Assembly (NCBI RefSeq): GCF_006711645.1
Contig: NZ_CP041247.1
Location: 3,286,001-3,350,000 of the forward strand
DNA length: 64,000 nt
Reading direction: 5' to 3'
DNA from: Klebsiella electrica
Lineage (GTDB): Bacteria > Pseudomonadota > Gammaproteobacteria > Enterobacterales > Enterobacteriaceae
Shown: positions 50,324 through 61,370 of the stretch, piece by piece
How positions within the stretch are numbered: the first letter of the stretch is position 1
How the letters are laid out: every line of letters starts with the position of its first letter
Notes under the pieces: generated by a model
Database searches by the model: none
Seen by the model: the letters and a program-made list of their open reading frames with translations, nothing else
Told to the model about the DNA's origin: nothing
Program-made: the position numbers and the translations under genes

Positions 50324-51415
50324 ATGAAAATTGGTGTCTTCATTCCGATTGGTAATAACGGCTGGTTGATATCCACCCATGCTCCGCAGTACATGCCGAC
50401 GTTCGAACTGAATAAAGCGATCGTCCAGAAAGCGGAGCACTACCATTTTGACTTCGCCCTGTCGATGATCAAACTGCGCGGCTTCGGCGGCAAAACCGAG
50501 TTCTGGGATCATAACCTCGAATCCTTCACCTTGATGGCCGGTCTGGCGGCGGTGACCTCGCGGATCCAGATCTACGCCACCGCCGCGACGCTCACGCTGC
50601 CGCCGGCCATTGTCGCCCGCATGGCCTCCACCATCGACTCTATCTCCGGCGGCCGCTTCGGCGTCAATCTGGTGACCGGCTGGCAAAAACCGGAATATGA
50701 GCAGATGGGTATCTGGCCCGGCGACGATTACTTCGCCCGCCGCTACGACTATCTCACCGAATATGTGCAGGTGCTGCGCGATCTGTGGGGGACCGGGCGC
50801 AGCGACTTTAAAGGCGACTACTTCACCATGAACGACTGCCGCGTCAGCCCGCAGCCGTCGCAGCCGATGAAAGTTATCTGCGCCGGACAGAGCGATGCGG
50901 GGATGGCCTTCTCCGCGCAGTATGCCGACTACAACTTCTGCTTCGGCAAAGGGGTCAATACGCCGACCGCCTTTGCCCCGACCGCTGCGCGCATGATGCA
51001 GGCGGCGGAAAAGACCGGCCGCGACGTTGGATCCTATGTGCTGTTTATGGTCATCGCCGATGAAACCGACGAAGCGGCCCGCGCCAGATGGGAGCACTAC
51101 AAGGCGGGCGCCGATGACGAAGCGCTGGCCTGGCTCACCGAACAAAGCCAAAAAGACACCCGCTCCGGCAGCGATACCAACGTGCGGCAGATGGCCGATC
51201 CGACCTCGGCGGTCAATATCAATATGGGCACGCTGGTGGGCTCCTACGCCAGCGTCGCCCGTATGCTCGACGACGTCGCCTCCGTACCCGGCACCGACGG
51301 CGTCCTGCTCACGTTTGATGATTTTCTTTCCGGCATCGACGCCTTTGGCGAACGCATTCAGCCGCTGATGCGCTGCCGCGACCATATTGCCACCGTTACC
51401 CGCGAGGTTGCCTGA
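50324..51415 (+). CDS. rutA: Pyrimidine monooxygenase RutA
   Basis: FMN-dependent luciferase-family monooxygenase that opens the uracil ring to ureidoacrylate peracid. The chosen ATG ([14 protein letters not shown]) gives 363 residues, as for current E. coli models. Conserved parts include the flavin-site [23 protein letters not shown] and [18 protein letters not shown]. The open frame extends further upstream but without homology. It heads the seven-gene rut operon, and its stop overlaps rutB (TGATG). Confidence 0.96.
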   Translation: MKIGVFIPIGNNGWLISTHAPQYMPTFELNKAIVQKAEHYHFDFALSMIKLRGFGGKTEFWDHNLESFTLMAGLAAVTSRIQIYATAATLTLPPAIVARMASTIDSISGGRFGVNLVTGWQKPEYEQMGIWPGDDYFARRYDYLTEYVQVLRDLWGTGRSDFKGDYFTMNDCRVSPQPSQPMKVICAGQSDAGMAFSAQYADYNFCFGKGVNTPTAFAPTAARMMQAAEKTGRDVGSYVLFMVIADETDEAARARWEHYKAGADDEALAWLTEQSQKDTRSGSDTNVRQMADPTSAVNINMGTLVGSYASVARMLDDVASVPGTDGVLLTFDDFLSGIDAFGERIQPLMRCRDHIATVTREVA

Positions 51416-52125
51416 TGATTACGCTTTCCGCCCGACCGGAATCCCTGACCTTTCCGGCGCAAAACAGCGCGCTGATCGTCGTCGATATGCAAAACGCCTA
51501 TGCCAGCCAGGGAGGGTATCTCGACCTCGCCGGATTTGACGTCTCCGCCACCCGACCGGTTATCGACAACATTAACACCGCCGTCGCCGCGGCCCGCACC
51601 GCCGGCATGCTGATCGTCTGGTTCCAGAACGGCTGGGACGAGGAGTATATGGAAGCCGGCGGCCCAGGTTCGCCGAACTACCACAAATCCAATGCCCTGA
51701 AGACCATGCGCCGCCGTCCTGAGCTACAGGGCAAACTGCTGGCTAAAGGCGGCTGGGATTATCAGCTGGTCGATGAGCTGCAGCCCCAGCCCGGCGATAT
51801 GGTGCTGCCGAAACCGCGCTACAGCGGCTTTTTCAACACGCAACTGGACAGCATTTTGCGCAGCCGCGGCATCCGTCATCTGATCTTTACCGGCATCGCC
51901 ACCAACGTTTGCGTGGAATCGACCCTGCGCGACGGCTTCTTCCTCGAATACTTCGGCGTCGTGCTGGAAGACGCCACCCACCAGGCGGGCCCGGCCTTCG
52001 CCCAGCAGGCCGCGCTGTTCAATATTGAGACTTTCTTTGGCTGGGTCAGCGATGTCGCCAGCTTCTGCGATGCGCTGTCCCCGGCCGCGCCGCTCACTTT
52101 CCCGGAGGAGAAACGTTATGCCTAA
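51415..52125 (+). CDS. rutB: Ureidoacrylate amidohydrolase RutB
   Basis: Isochorismatase-fold hydrolase that splits ureidoacrylate (peracid) to aminoacrylate, CO2 and ammonia. It has 236 residues. The catalytic triad is visible as Asp in [10 protein letters not shown], Lys in [10 protein letters not shown], and Cys in [17 protein letters not shown]. It overlaps rutA by one base and rutC by eight, so the genes are coupled. Confidence 0.96.
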   Translation: MITLSARPESLTFPAQNSALIVVDMQNAYASQGGYLDLAGFDVSATRPVIDNINTAVAAARTAGMLIVWFQNGWDEEYMEAGGPGSPNYHKSNALKTMRRRPELQGKLLAKGGWDYQLVDELQPQPGDMVLPKPRYSGFFNTQLDSILRSRGIRHLIFTGIATNVCVESTLRDGFFLEYFGVVLEDATHQAGPAFAQQAALFNIETFFGWVSDVASFCDALSPAAPLTFPEEKRYA

Positions 52126-52513
52126 ACAGGTCATTATTCCGCCCGGCACCACCACGCCGATCGCCCCTTTTGTCCCCGGAACGCTGGCCGATGGCGTGGT
52201 GTATGTCTCCGGCACGCTGCCGTTTGATAAGCAAAATAACGTGGTGCACATCGGCGACCCAAAGGCGCAAACCCGCCACGTTCTCGACACGATCAAAACG
52301 GTGATCGAAACGGCGGGTGGCCGCATGGAGGATGTGACGTTCAACAGCATCTTTATCACCGACTGGAAAAACTACGCCGCGATTAACGAAGTCTATGCCG
52401 AGTTTTTTCCTGGCGATAAACCGGCGCGCTTCTGCATCCAGTGCGGACTGGTCAAGCCGGAGGCGTTGGTCGAGATTGCGACCGTCGCCCATATCGGAAA
52501 AGCAGCATTATGA
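52118..52513 (+). CDS. rutC: RutC, Rid-family aminoacrylate deaminase
   Basis: A 131-residue Rid-family protein, three residues longer than the usual 128. It starts [18 protein letters not shown] after GGAGGAGAAA. It acts on the aminoacrylate pathway intermediate. The RidA-type Arg is at the C-terminal motif region [16 protein letters not shown]; the pattern differs from RidA, as in other RutC proteins. Overlaps both neighbours (8 bp with rutB, 4 bp with rutD). Confidence 0.95.
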   Translation: MPKQVIIPPGTTTPIAPFVPGTLADGVVYVSGTLPFDKQNNVVHIGDPKAQTRHVLDTIKTVIETAGGRMEDVTFNSIFITDWKNYAAINEVYAEFFPGDKPARFCIQCGLVKPEALVEIATVAHIGKAAL

Positions 52514-53292
52514 AACTGAATATCTCTCCGGCGCCCTTTGAGGGCGCACCGACGGTCGTGCTGAGCGCCGGCCTCGGCGGCGCGGGCAGCTACTGGCTGC
52601 CGCAGCGCGCGGCGCTGGAGCAACGGTATCAACTGGTGAGCTATGATCACAACGGCACCGGCGAAAACGCCGGACCGCTGCCGGCTGACTACAGCATGGC
52701 AACCATGGCGCAGGAACTGAAGCAGGCGCTGCAGGCGGCGGGAGTCTCCCGCTTTGCCCTGGTGGGGCACGCCCTTGGCGCGCTGATTGCCCTGCAGCTG
52801 GCGCTGGACTTTCCTGACGCGGTCAGCGGCCTGGTGCTGGTCAACGGCTGGCTGACCCTGTCTCCCCACACCCGCCGCTGTTTTCAGGTACGCGAGCGTC
52901 TGCTGCACGCGGGCGGCGCCCAGGCGTGGGTTGAGGCGCAGCCTTTGTTCCTCTACCCCGCGGAGTGGATGGCCGCACGGATGCCGCGGCTGGAAGCGGA
53001 AGATGCGCTTGCGCTCAGCCATTTCCAGGGCAAGGAGAATCTGCTCAAGCGGCTGCAGGCGTTGAAGCAGGCCGACTTTTCTCACCGGGCGTCCGCCGTG
53101 GCGTGCCCGACCCTGGTCATCAGCGCCCATGACGATCTGCTGGTTCCCGCCTCCTGCTCGCGCACGCTACACGCGGCGATACCGGGTAGCCAGCGCTTCG
53201 AGATGGCCTGGGGCGGCCACGCCTGCAACGTGACCGATGCCGACACCTTCAACCCTATTTTATGCAACGGGCTGGCCGCCATGCTGGCCTGA
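52510..53292 (+). CDS. rutD: RutD, putative aminoacrylate hydrolase
   Basis: A 260-residue alpha/beta hydrolase-fold protein in the uracil pathway. The oxyanion-turn [11 protein letters not shown] and the C-terminal His (GGHACNVTD) are present. The nucleophile elbow reads GHALG, with Ala where a Ser, Cys or Asp is expected; E. coli RutD has the same substitution, so this is a family trait and not damage. Its ATG overlaps the rutC stop. Confidence 0.94.
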   Translation: MKLNISPAPFEGAPTVVLSAGLGGAGSYWLPQRAALEQRYQLVSYDHNGTGENAGPLPADYSMATMAQELKQALQAAGVSRFALVGHALGALIALQLALDFPDAVSGLVLVNGWLTLSPHTRRCFQVRERLLHAGGAQAWVEAQPLFLYPAEWMAARMPRLEAEDALALSHFQGKENLLKRLQALKQADFSHRASAVACPTLVISAHDDLLVPASCSRTLHAAIPGSQRFEMAWGGHACNVTDADTFNPILCNGLAAMLA

Positions 53293-53306
53293 TATCAGGA
53301 GAATCT

Positions 53307-53897
53307 ATGAGCGAAAGCATTAGCCAAAGCGCGCGCGACAGTCTGTTTACTCACGCCCGTACCCACAACGGCTGGCTGGATAAACCGGTCAGCGATAGCC
53401 TGCTGCACGAAATATACGATCTGATGAAAATGGGCCCGACCTCCGCCAACTGCTCCCCGGCGCGAGTCGTTTTTGTCCGCACGCCGGAAGGCAAGGAGAA
53501 GCTGCGCCCGACGCTCTCCAGCGGCAACCTCGAAAAAACCCTGCGTGCGCCGGTGACCGCCATCGTGGCCTGGGATCGCGCCTTCTACGATCGTTTGCCG
53601 ACGCTGTTTCCCCACGGCGATGCCCGCAGCTGGTTCACCTCCAGTCCGCAGCTGGCGGAAGAGACCGCGTTTCGCAACAGTTCCTTGCAGGCGGCGTACC
53701 TGATTTTCGCCTGCCGCGCGCTTGGGCTGGATACCGGCCCGATGTCGGGATTTGATCGCGACAAGGTCGATGCGGCGTTCTTTGCCGACAGCGGCTGGAA
53801 GAGCAACCTGTTGATCAATATCGGTTACGGCGACGAGACCCGGCTGTATGGCCGCCTGCCGCGCCTGCCCTTTGATGATGCCTGCCAGCTGGCGTAA
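53307..53897 (+). CDS. rutE: Malonic semialdehyde reductase RutE
   Basis: A 196-residue nitroreductase-fold flavoprotein that reduces malonic semialdehyde to 3-hydroxypropionate, removing a toxic product of the rut pathway. The FMN-site pattern [17 protein letters not shown] and the C-terminal [10 protein letters not shown] are typical. The start MSESISQS follows AGGAGAATCT. It lies 14 bp after rutD. Confidence 0.95.
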   Translation: MSESISQSARDSLFTHARTHNGWLDKPVSDSLLHEIYDLMKMGPTSANCSPARVVFVRTPEGKEKLRPTLSSGNLEKTLRAPVTAIVAWDRAFYDRLPTLFPHGDARSWFTSSPQLAEETAFRNSSLQAAYLIFACRALGLDTGPMSGFDRDKVDAAFFADSGWKSNLLINIGYGDETRLYGRLPRLPFDDACQLA

Positions 53898-53906
53898 GGA
53901 GCCACT

Positions 53907-54401
53907 ATGTCCGTAGCGGATAAACAGAGTTTTCGTGACGCCATGGCCCAGGTCGGCGCGGCGGTCAATATTATTACCACCGATGGCCCGGCGGGTCGCG
54001 CCGGATTTACCGCCAGCGCGGTCTGCAGCGTAACCGATACGCCCCCCACGCTGCTGGTCTGTCTCAACCGTTCCGCCTCGGTATGGCCGACTTTCAACCA
54101 GCATCAGGCGCTGTGCGTCAACACTCTGGCGGCAGGCCAGGAGTCGCTCTCCAACGTTTTTGGCGGTAAAACGCCGATGGCGGAACGTTTCGCCGCCGCC
54201 GAATGGCAAACCGGCCTTACTGGCTGCCCGCGCCTGGTGGATGCGCTGGTGAGTTTCGATTGTCGTATCAACCAGATAGTCAGCGTCGGCACCCACGACA
54301 TTTTGTTCTGCGAAGTGGCCGCCATCGTCAGACATCCAGAGCCGCGCGGGCTGATGTGGTTCGACCGCGGTTACCACACGCTTATGCGTCCAGCCTGTTA
54401 A
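53907..54401 (+). CDS. rutF: Flavin reductase RutF
   Basis: A 164-residue flavin reductase-like protein that supplies reduced FMN to RutA. The flavin-binding core is [41 protein letters not shown]. It lies 9 bp after rutE, with AAGGAGCC upstream. Confidence 0.95.
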   Translation: MSVADKQSFRDAMAQVGAAVNIITTDGPAGRAGFTASAVCSVTDTPPTLLVCLNRSASVWPTFNQHQALCVNTLAAGQESLSNVFGGKTPMAERFAAAEWQTGLTGCPRLVDALVSFDCRINQIVSVGTHDILFCEVAAIVRHPEPRGLMWFDRGYHTLMRPAC

Positions 54402-54422
54402 CCTCAAACCCGGGATATCATC

Positions 54423-55745
54423 ATGGCACTTTTCGATTTTCCTCGCTGGCAGTTGACCTCCCCTTCCGCCGCGTCCGGCGTGGTGGCCCCTGATGAACGG
54501 CTCTCCATAGGGCAAACGATGGTCATGGGCGTTCAGCACGCGGTCGCCATGTTTGGCGCCACCGTACTGATGCCGATTCTGATGGGGCTGGATCCTAACC
54601 TGGCGATTTTGCTGTCCGGGATCGGTACGCTGCTGTTTTTCGTGGTGACCGGCGGCCGGGTACCCAGCTATCTGGGTTCCAGCGCCGCCTTTATCGGCGT
54701 AGTGATTGCCGTCACCGGCTTTAATGGCCAGGGGCTCAACCCGCACCTTAGCGTCGCTCTCGGCGGCATTATCGCCTGCGGTCTGGTGTATACCCTGATT
54801 GGCGTGGTGGTGATGAAAATCGGCACCCGCTGGATTGAACGACTGATGCCGCCGGTGGTGACCGGCGCGGTGGTGATGGCCATTGGCCTCAATCTCGCGC
54901 CCATCGCCGTACACAGCGTCTCCGCCTCCGCCTTCGATGGCTGGATGGCGGTGCTGACCGTACTCTGTATCGGACTGGTGGCGGTCTTTACCCGCGGGAT
55001 GATCCAGCGACTGCTGATTCTCGTCGGCCTGATCGTCGCCTGTGGGCTGTATGCGCTGCTGGCGAATGTTTTCGGACTGGGGAAAGCGCTCGATTTTACC
55101 TTACTGCACCAGGCGGCGTGGTTCGGGCTGCCGCACTTTACCGCCCCGACCTTTGACGGTCAGGCGATGATGTTGATAGCTCCGGTGGCGGTGATTCTGG
55201 TGGCGGAAAACCTCGGTCATCTGAAGGCGGTCGCCGGCATGACCGGACGCAATATGGACCCTTATATGGGACGGGCGTTCGTTGGCGACGGGCTGGCGAC
55301 GATGCTCTCCGGCGCGGTTGGCGGCAGCGGCGTAACGACCTATGCGGAAAATATCGGCGTGATGGCGGTGACCAAGGTCTACTCCACCCTGGTGTTCGTT
55401 GCCGCCGCGGCGATGGCGATTCTGCTCGGTTTTTCGCCGAAGTTTGGCGCGTTGATCCACACCATTCCCGGGCCGGTTATCGGCGGCGCGTCGATCGTGG
55501 TCTTTGGCTTGATTGCGGTCGCCGGTGCCCGTATCTGGGTCCAGAATCGGGTTGACCTGAGTCAGAACAGCAATCTGATCATGGTGGCGGTCACGCTGGT
55601 ACTCGGGGCCGGAGATTTTGCTCTGTCGCTGGGCGGTTTTACCCTTGGCGGGATCGGTACGGCTACCTTCGGCGCCATTTTACTTCACGCGCTGCTTAAC
55701 CGCCGCGCGCGTGAAGCGCAACAGCCCGACGTCACTCCCGTTTAA
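54423..55745 (+). CDS. rutG: Uracil/pyrimidine permease RutG
   Basis: Inner-membrane nucleobase:cation symporter (NCS2/UraA family), 440 residues (E. coli 442) with 14 membrane segments. Family signatures are GVQHAVAMFGATVLMPILMG near the N-terminus and the segment-10 motif VAVILVAENLGHLKAVAGMTGRN with catalytic Glu. The final segment is followed by a short charged tail. Last gene of the rut operon; it imports uracil or thymine. Confidence 0.95.
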   Translation: MALFDFPRWQLTSPSAASGVVAPDERLSIGQTMVMGVQHAVAMFGATVLMPILMGLDPNLAILLSGIGTLLFFVVTGGRVPSYLGSSAAFIGVVIAVTGFNGQGLNPHLSVALGGIIACGLVYTLIGVVVMKIGTRWIERLMPPVVTGAVVMAIGLNLAPIAVHSVSASAFDGWMAVLTVLCIGLVAVFTRGMIQRLLILVGLIVACGLYALLANVFGLGKALDFTLLHQAAWFGLPHFTAPTFDGQAMMLIAPVAVILVAENLGHLKAVAGMTGRNMDPYMGRAFVGDGLATMLSGAVGGSGVTTYAENIGVMAVTKVYSTLVFVAAAAMAILLGFSPKFGALIHTIPGPVIGGASIVVFGLIAVAGARIWVQNRVDLSQNSNLIMVAVTLVLGAGDFALSLGGFTLGGIGTATFGAILLHALLNRRAREAQQPDVTPV

Positions 55746-55760
55746 ACCTCAGCGGGCAAT

Positions 55761-55786
55761 AAAAACCGCCGGCGGATGCCGGCGGC
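55761..55786 (-). terminator. Terminator between rutG and the KGG gene
   Basis: Stem CCGCCGGC / GCCGGCGG with a 4-nt loop; on the minus strand TTTTTATT follows. It probably ends the minus-strand KGG gene and may work for rutG too. Confidence 0.75.
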
Positions 55787-55848
55787 GAGGAGGATGTGGC
55801 TGGCGCCAGGAAGCGTAAAGCCACATTGAAGACAGTCAGCCGCATGGA

Positions 55849-56022
55849 TCAGCTATGACGATTGCCGTGACTGTTTTTTCCCCCTTTTTTACCTGCTTCC
55901 GAGGCGCGCTCGGGATCGTTTTTGAAGTTGCCCCCGCTATGCTGGCCACCCTTACGACCTGCTTCTGATGCTCTTTCACGATCCTCAGCAAAGTTGCCGG
56001 AACCGCCACGATGGTTTGCCAT
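55849..56022 (-). CDS. ymdF: KGG-motif stress protein (YmdF family)
   Basis: A 57-residue hydrophilic protein with two KGG-type repeats: FAEDRERASEAGRKGGQHSGG and FKNDPERASEAGKKGGKNS. The family includes YciG and Con-10-like general stress proteins. The start MANHRGGSGN has GGAGG 6 nt upstream, so it is a real gene despite its size. Its place between rutG and wrbA is the same as E. coli ymdF. Its role is probably stress protection; the mechanism is unknown. Confidence 0.92.
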   Translation of the reverse strand: MANHRGGSGNFAEDRERASEAGRKGGQHSGGNFKNDPERASEAGKKGGKNSHGNRHS

Positions 56023-57001
<979 letters not shown>

Positions 57002-57021
57002 CCTTCAGCAGGAGGATTTGC

Positions 57022-57249
57022 ATGCCAACTCAAGAAGCGAAAGCCCACCATGTGGGCGAATGGGCAAGTTTACGAAATACCTCTTTAGAGATCGCCGAAG
57101 CGATTTTTGAATTAGCCAATTACGATGAAAAGCTAGCAGAAAAAATTTGGGAAGAAGGCAGCGATGAAGTGCTGTCTTTGGCCTTCGCGAAAACGGATAA
57201 AGACGCCCTTTTCTGGGGCGAACAGACCATCGAGCGCAAAAACGTGTAA
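57022..57249 (+). CDS. yccJ: PF13993 family protein YccJ
   Basis: A 75-residue soluble protein, same length as E. coli YccJ. It starts [20 protein letters not shown] after AGGAGG and is highly acidic in the middle ([16 protein letters not shown]). The function is unknown. It lies 20 bp after wrbA and ends at a strong terminator. Confidence 0.95.
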   Translation: MPTQEAKAHHVGEWASLRNTSLEIAEAIFELANYDEKLAEKIWEEGSDEVLSLAFAKTDKDALFWGEQTIERKNV

Positions 57250-57291
57250 CCCGGTGTGCCCGGCGCATGGCCGGGCCCGTAAAATCATCCC

Positions 57292-57323
57292 CGGACCGGC
57301 CAGCTATGGCCGGTCCGTTTTTT
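57292..57323 (+). terminator. wrbA-yccJ terminator
   Basis: Stem CGGACCGGCC / GGCCGGTCCG with a 6-nt loop and six T residues, between the convergent yccJ and agp genes. Confidence 0.93.
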
Positions 57324-58571
57324 CTATTTCGCCGCGTCGTTCATCACCTGCTTAAACGTCGCCATCGGACAGAAGCCGTTGGCATCCACCGGACAGCCGT
57401 TCAGCGCCAGGGTCACCCGCTGCGGCGGGGATTGCAGGGTTAAGGTTTCGGCATTGCGCAGCTGCTCCGTGCTTTGATACACATACTCGATTTTCATCAG
57501 ATCGCGGTTGGCGCCGCTATCATGCCAGCGCTGGAAAACGATTTTTCCGCCGATCGGGGTGCGCTCATACTGGTCATGCAGCTGATAAGGCTTGAAGTTC
57601 AGCGCCGTCAACAGCGAGGCAATATTCGAATCGTGCCCGACCAGCAGCGTCACTTTCGCCGCCTGAGCGGGATCGCTGACCAGCGCTTTTTCGATATATT
57701 GCACCAGCGGTTTAGCCACGTTGCGCGCCACCTCCGCCGAGGTGAACAGGCTATCCTGATAGCCGTTTTTCAGCTTCGACAGCACCTGCCACTGTTTGTC
57801 GGTTTTTATCTCGCCCCACGCCACCTGATCCAGCGGATAGCCTTCGTAATACTGCAACGTAAAGGCATCAACCAGCGAATTGCCCACCTTTAACGGCCCG
57901 GAAACGCCCGGTTCCTGCTGATATTTTGCGCTGAAGGTGTCTTTGCCATCGCTCAGAGAACACGGCTGCTTCTCTTTGCAGGAGGGAGAATTCTGATAGT
58001 CCGTCATCGCTTCAAGCAGCTTGTAGCTGTCGGCCAGCTGCATGGTCTGCCGCTCTTTTTCCATCGCCTGTACGGCTTTTTCGCTGAAGGCGGCGGAATC
58101 GTCGGTAATCACCGGATTAAACGTCGGGTCCATGGTGCCCATTTGCGGCTGGTGATGCACCGTGACGCCGCAGCCGGGGAAGGCGCCGGTAATAAAGAAC
58201 TGCGCGGTCGCCACCGTACGTTGCAGACTGTTGGCATAGGCGTAAACCGTATTTTCCGGCGGACACTCACCGCGGGTGACCAGCCCCTGCTGAGCCAGCC
58301 ATTCACGCATATAGTGCCCCATGTAGACCTCAAGCACGCCGCCCTTGGTCGTCAGCTGACCGCCGGGCACATCCCACTCCGGCCATGATTTCGGCGTCGA
58401 CTGTTCCAGCACGCTGCCGTTGTTGGCCAGCGGCGCGCGCAGGTTGTGGCGACTCATGATCAACACCTGCTGTAGCTGATAGCCCTGCGGTGCCGTCTGT
58501 TCCTCTGCCTGGGCTGCCGTCGATAACAATATGGCGCCGGCCACGACGCTGGCGAGTAGACTCTTTTGCAT
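57324..58571 (-). CDS. agp: Glucose-1-phosphatase (periplasmic)
   Basis: Periplasmic histidine acid phosphatase that releases glucose from glucose-1-phosphate, and can also act on phytate. 415 residues. The signal peptide ends at STAAQA. The catalytic motif is [10 protein letters not shown] (His in RHNxRxP), and the proton donor is [10 protein letters not shown] (HD). It converges with yccJ at the shared terminator. Confidence 0.96.
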   Translation of the reverse strand: MQKSLLASVVAGAILLSTAAQAEEQTAPQGYQLQQVLIMSRHNLRAPLANNGSVLEQSTPKSWPEWDVPGGQLTTKGGVLEVYMGHYMREWLAQQGLVTRGECPPENTVYAYANSLQRTVATAQFFITGAFPGCGVTVHHQPQMGTMDPTFNPVITDDSAAFSEKAVQAMEKERQTMQLADSYKLLEAMTDYQNSPSCKEKQPCSLSDGKDTFSAKYQQEPGVSGPLKVGNSLVDAFTLQYYEGYPLDQVAWGEIKTDKQWQVLSKLKNGYQDSLFTSAEVARNVAKPLVQYIEKALVSDPAQAAKVTLLVGHDSNIASLLTALNFKPYQLHDQYERTPIGGKIVFQRWHDSGANRDLMKIEYVYQSTEQLRNAETLTLQSPPQRVTLALNGCPVDANGFCPMATFKQVMNDAAK

Positions 58572-58727
58572 CCCTTAATCCTCAGTCAGTGATTATCATC
58601 GCTTACATTGTGACAAATTGATGACATTTTTCCGCACGACGGCTCGCAAACTCGCGCAACGGGAGAAACTTTTCTCCGTCCAGGGAAATAGTTTTATAAT
58701 AAAACAACTGAAGCCACAGGAGCTCTC

Positions 58728-59177
58728 GTGAAACGTACCCGTCTGGAAAACAGCAACTGCCCTATTGCCCGCTCACTTGACGTCATTGGCGACTGGTGGT
58801 CGCTACTCATTGTCCGCGATGCCCTGGGGGGCACCCGGCGCTTCAGCGAATTTCAAAAGCACCTCGGCATTGCTAAAAACATGCTCGCCGGGCGGCTAAA
58901 AATGCTGGTGGAAGAAGGTATTCTGACGATGCAGCCCGCTTCGGACGGCAGCGCGTGGCAGGAGTATGTGCTTACCGAAAAGGGACGCGGCCTGCAAACT
59001 GTGCTGGTGGCTCTGGCGCAATGGGCTGACGAATATCTGTTGACGCCCGACGAACCCGCCACCGTGTTAATTGATAATCTCACGCGCCAGCCGCTGCGCA
59101 AACTGGTGCTGCAGGCCGCCGATGGCCGGACGCTCCAGCCCGACGACATTACCGCCCGACTTCCAGTAATAGATTGA
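58728..59177 (+). CDS. HxlR-family transcriptional regulator
   Basis: A 149-residue winged-helix regulator of the HxlR (MarR-like) family, starting at GTG with AGGAG 6 nt upstream. The core CPIARSLDVIGDWWSLLIVRDALGGTRRF and RLKMLVEEGILTMQP is typical; a single Cys in the NCPIARS motif is the redox-sensing position in some relatives. It lies 130 bp before a same-strand SDR gene, which it may regulate. Confidence 0.92.
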   Translation: MKRTRLENSNCPIARSLDVIGDWWSLLIVRDALGGTRRFSEFQKHLGIAKNMLAGRLKMLVEEGILTMQPASDGSAWQEYVLTEKGRGLQTVLVALAQWADEYLLTPDEPATVLIDNLTRQPLRKLVLQAADGRTLQPDDITARLPVID

Positions 59178-59307
59178 TTTTAATTATTATTAACTTTTAA
59201 TCATTTCTCATAATAAAATAATCCTCGTCAATTGGTTGCATTATTAAATTATTTAACTCATGCTAAACTTGGTTTAATAATGAAACCTTATTACTTGAGG
59301 TAACGCC
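59178..59307 (+). promoter_or_regulatory. AT-rich promoter region of the SDR gene
   Basis: 130 bp with long A/T runs and several TTAAT/ATTAA inverted pieces between the HxlR gene and the SDR gene. It is the likely binding region of the HxlR regulator, but exact sites are unclear. Confidence 0.4.
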
Positions 59308-60102
59308 ATGACGACCCCTTCTCATACCGCTTTAATTACCGGCGCATCATCCGGTATCGGCGCCCTCTATGCCAAACGTCTCGCCGCTCGCGGCTATCAC
59401 CTGATTCTGGTCGCGCGCCGCGAAGAACGTTTGCAGGCCCTCGCCAAAGAGTTGCAAAGCCAGTATGGCATCCGGTCCGACGTGCTAAAGGCAGACCTGA
59501 GCGAAGAGAGCGGTATCCGCGCCGTTGAAGCGCGTCTGCAGGCAGATCCGACGATCGCGCTGGTGATTAACAACGCCGGCACGGCGAAAATGGGAGGATT
59601 GCTGACCACGGATGTGCGCGAGCATCAAATGATTCATACCCTGAATACCACCGCTCTGCTGCGCCTGAGCTATGCCGCACTGGCCGCCTTCAGCCCTCGC
59701 GGTCAGGGGACGCTTATCAATATCGCCTCAATCCTTGCGCTGCATGCGCTACCGGGCAGCGCCGTCTACAGCGCCAGCAAGGCGTGGGTGCTGAGCTTTA
59801 CCCGTGCGCTTCAGGAGGAGTTTGCCGACAGCGGTTTGCGTATTCAGGCGGTACTCCCGGCGGCAACCGCGACGGACCTGTGGCCGACCTCCGGCGTCGC
59901 ACTTGACGCGCTGCCCGCTGGCTCGGTGATGACCACGGAAGATCTGGTAGACGCGGCGCTCAGCGGGCTTGATCAGGGCGAAAATATCACCCTGCCGCCG
60001 GTCCACGATCTGGCGCTCTGGAGTCATTTCGACCAGGCGCGACTCGCGCTGTTTGGCAGCGCGCGCAACGGCCAGCCGGCGCCGCGCTATCGCCGGAGTT
60101 AA
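59308..60102 (+). CDS. SDR-family oxidoreductase
   Basis: A 264-residue classical short-chain dehydrogenase/reductase. The NAD(P) motif TGASSGIGALY is near residue 11, NNAG in LVINNAGTAKMGG, and the catalytic triad Ser in INIASILA and YSASK (Tyr and Lys). An Arg pair in VARREERL after strand 2 suggests NADPH preference. Regulated probably by the HxlR protein upstream. The substrate is unknown. Confidence 0.92.
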   Translation: MTTPSHTALITGASSGIGALYAKRLAARGYHLILVARREERLQALAKELQSQYGIRSDVLKADLSEESGIRAVEARLQADPTIALVINNAGTAKMGGLLTTDVREHQMIHTLNTTALLRLSYAALAAFSPRGQGTLINIASILALHALPGSAVYSASKAWVLSFTRALQEEFADSGLRIQAVLPAATATDLWPTSGVALDALPAGSVMTTEDLVDAALSGLDQGENITLPPVHDLALWSHFDQARLALFGSARNGQPAPRYRRS

Positions 60103-60105
60103 CGT

Positions 60106-60468
60106 TTGAGCTGGTGGCCGTGCTTGGTCATCCACGCCCCCTTCGGCGACTGGGGCGAAGCGGAGTGGGATCGATTGATGAATCTCAACCTCAAAGGCCC
60201 GTTCTTCCTGCTGCAGGCGCTGCTGCCGCGTGGTATCCGGGTGAATGGCCTGAGTCCGGGTCCCGTGCACACACCGGCGCTGGATAAGCTGGGCCTCAGC
60301 GCCCAGGCCCTGAGCGACCTGCAGGAGGAGATCAAAAACCTGGTGCCGCCAGGACGGATGGGCACGCCGCAGGAGCTGGCCAACGCCGCCCTGTATCTGG
60401 CATCGGATGAGTCCAGCTACGTACCCGGCAGCGAACTGCGGGTGGATGGCGGTACGGGAAATCTCTGA
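60106..60468 (+). pseudogene. SDR remnant with internal deletion
   Basis: An open frame of 120 codons resembles the middle and end of a second SDR: DWGEAEWDRLMNLNLKGPFFLLQALLP is joined directly to RGIRVNGLSPGPVHTPAL...GRMGTPQELANAALYLASDESSYVPGSELRVDGGTGNL. The Rossmann N-terminus and the catalytic Ser-Tyr-Lys segment that should lie between these parts are missing. It is therefore almost certainly a dead fragment. Note a usual SDR terminal motif at the 3' end. Confidence 0.8.
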
Positions 60469-60485
60469 CCCGACGGCGGCGGGCG

Positions 60486-60710
60486 TTACTCCGGTAGCGG
60501 TACCGCCGCCAGCGTGCAGATGGCCTCATGTTCGCCGCCGCGGCGATCGACCATCACCACTTTGTCTCCCGCTTTTTTACCTTCACAAGGTTTTAGCACC
60601 TGATCGACGATGCGTTCGCGGGTTTGTTGGCGATCGGGCTCCGCCGCGACGGCAAATGAAGCCAGGATAAGAGTCAGCCCAACCAGGCCGACGATATGTT
60701 GATTACGCAT
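60486..60710 (-). CDS. Small secreted protein, 74 residues
   Basis: I do not recognise the family. It starts MRNQHIVGLVGLTLILASFAVAAEPDR, with a clear signal peptide cut at AVAA or nearby. The mature part (~52 residues) is charged and has two Cys (KPCEGKKAGD and EAICTLAAV) that may form a disulfide. The ribosome site is weak. It is monocistronic. Confidence 0.7.
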   Translation of the reverse strand: MRNQHIVGLVGLTLILASFAVAAEPDRQQTRERIVDQVLKPCEGKKAGDKVVMVDRRGGEHEAICTLAAVPLPE

Positions 60711-60959
60711 GCATTACTCTCAGACAATTCTTACTCAAATGCAGGGTATCAGCCTGCGGATCCCACGTCTGTAAAATCACTTAACGGAGTGTTACCCGCC
60801 CGACAAAACGGCGCTGCTGCGCCGGTCAGTATGATTTTATCATTCTGATTTTTTTTCGATTTTAACAAAAAAGCGAGTCATATTTCGGACACATCCTGAT
60901 GCTATCTTACACGTAACTTAATAGAGTTCATGGTTTTCAACTCAAGCCCAGGATCGCTT

Positions 60960-61082
60960 ATGTCTGGTATTATTCTCATTGTTGTCGCGGTCATTTTGCT
61001 GGGAGTGGCGATTTACAGTCTGGTGTCATACGTCAAAGAACGCCGCGCCAGCCAGCTCCCGACCCATAAGAAGAAAAAATAG
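60960..61082 (+). CDS. Small single-span membrane protein, 40 residues
   Basis: A short gene starting MSGIILIVVAVILLGVAIYS with AGGA 6 nt upstream. Residues 3-23 form one membrane helix; the basic tail (VKERRASQLPTHKKKK) should be cytoplasmic by the positive-inside rule. It ends with a T-rich terminator nearby. The codon pattern and ribosome site favour a true small protein; I know no function. Confidence 0.65.
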   Translation: MSGIILIVVAVILLGVAIYSLVSYVKERRASQLPTHKKKK

Positions 61083-61138
61083 CCCCTCTCGATACGCCAC
61101 GTTGCGCCGCCACATTGTGTCACGACGCATCACAAAAG

Positions 61139-61170
61139 AATAAAAGCAGGCATTATGCCTGCTTTTATTC
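61139..61170 (+). terminator. Terminator after the small membrane protein
   Basis: Stem AAAAGCAGGCA / TGCCTGCTTTT with a TTA loop and more T residues following, 57 bp after the stop of the 40-residue gene. Confidence 0.88.
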
Positions 61171-61309
61171 TTTTCTTCCTGCCCGGCCTGAACGGTGACG
61201 ACTCCCCGACCAGCTCCGCTTTGTAAGCATCGCACTGCGGCGAAAACAACGGGTCAGCCACGCCAGATACATCAGCGCCTCACCCGGGCAACAAAACCAA
61301 TAAAACCGC

Positions 61310-61370
61310 AGGCGACGCCGATCCGTAGCCCCGGTAAGCACCGCGCAACCGGGGGATTCTCCGCTGCGAA
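61310..61370. repeat. REP-like element after ptsA
   Basis: GTAGCCCCGGTAAGCACCGCGCAACCGGGG forms an imperfect palindrome, similar to the Klebsiella-type REP after putA, between the ptsA stop and the small-protein terminator. Confidence 0.55.

Noticed and set aside
53295..54914. 539-codon frame antisense to rutE, rutF and rutG
   Set aside because: It spans three real genes and their gaps on the other strand and looks compositional.
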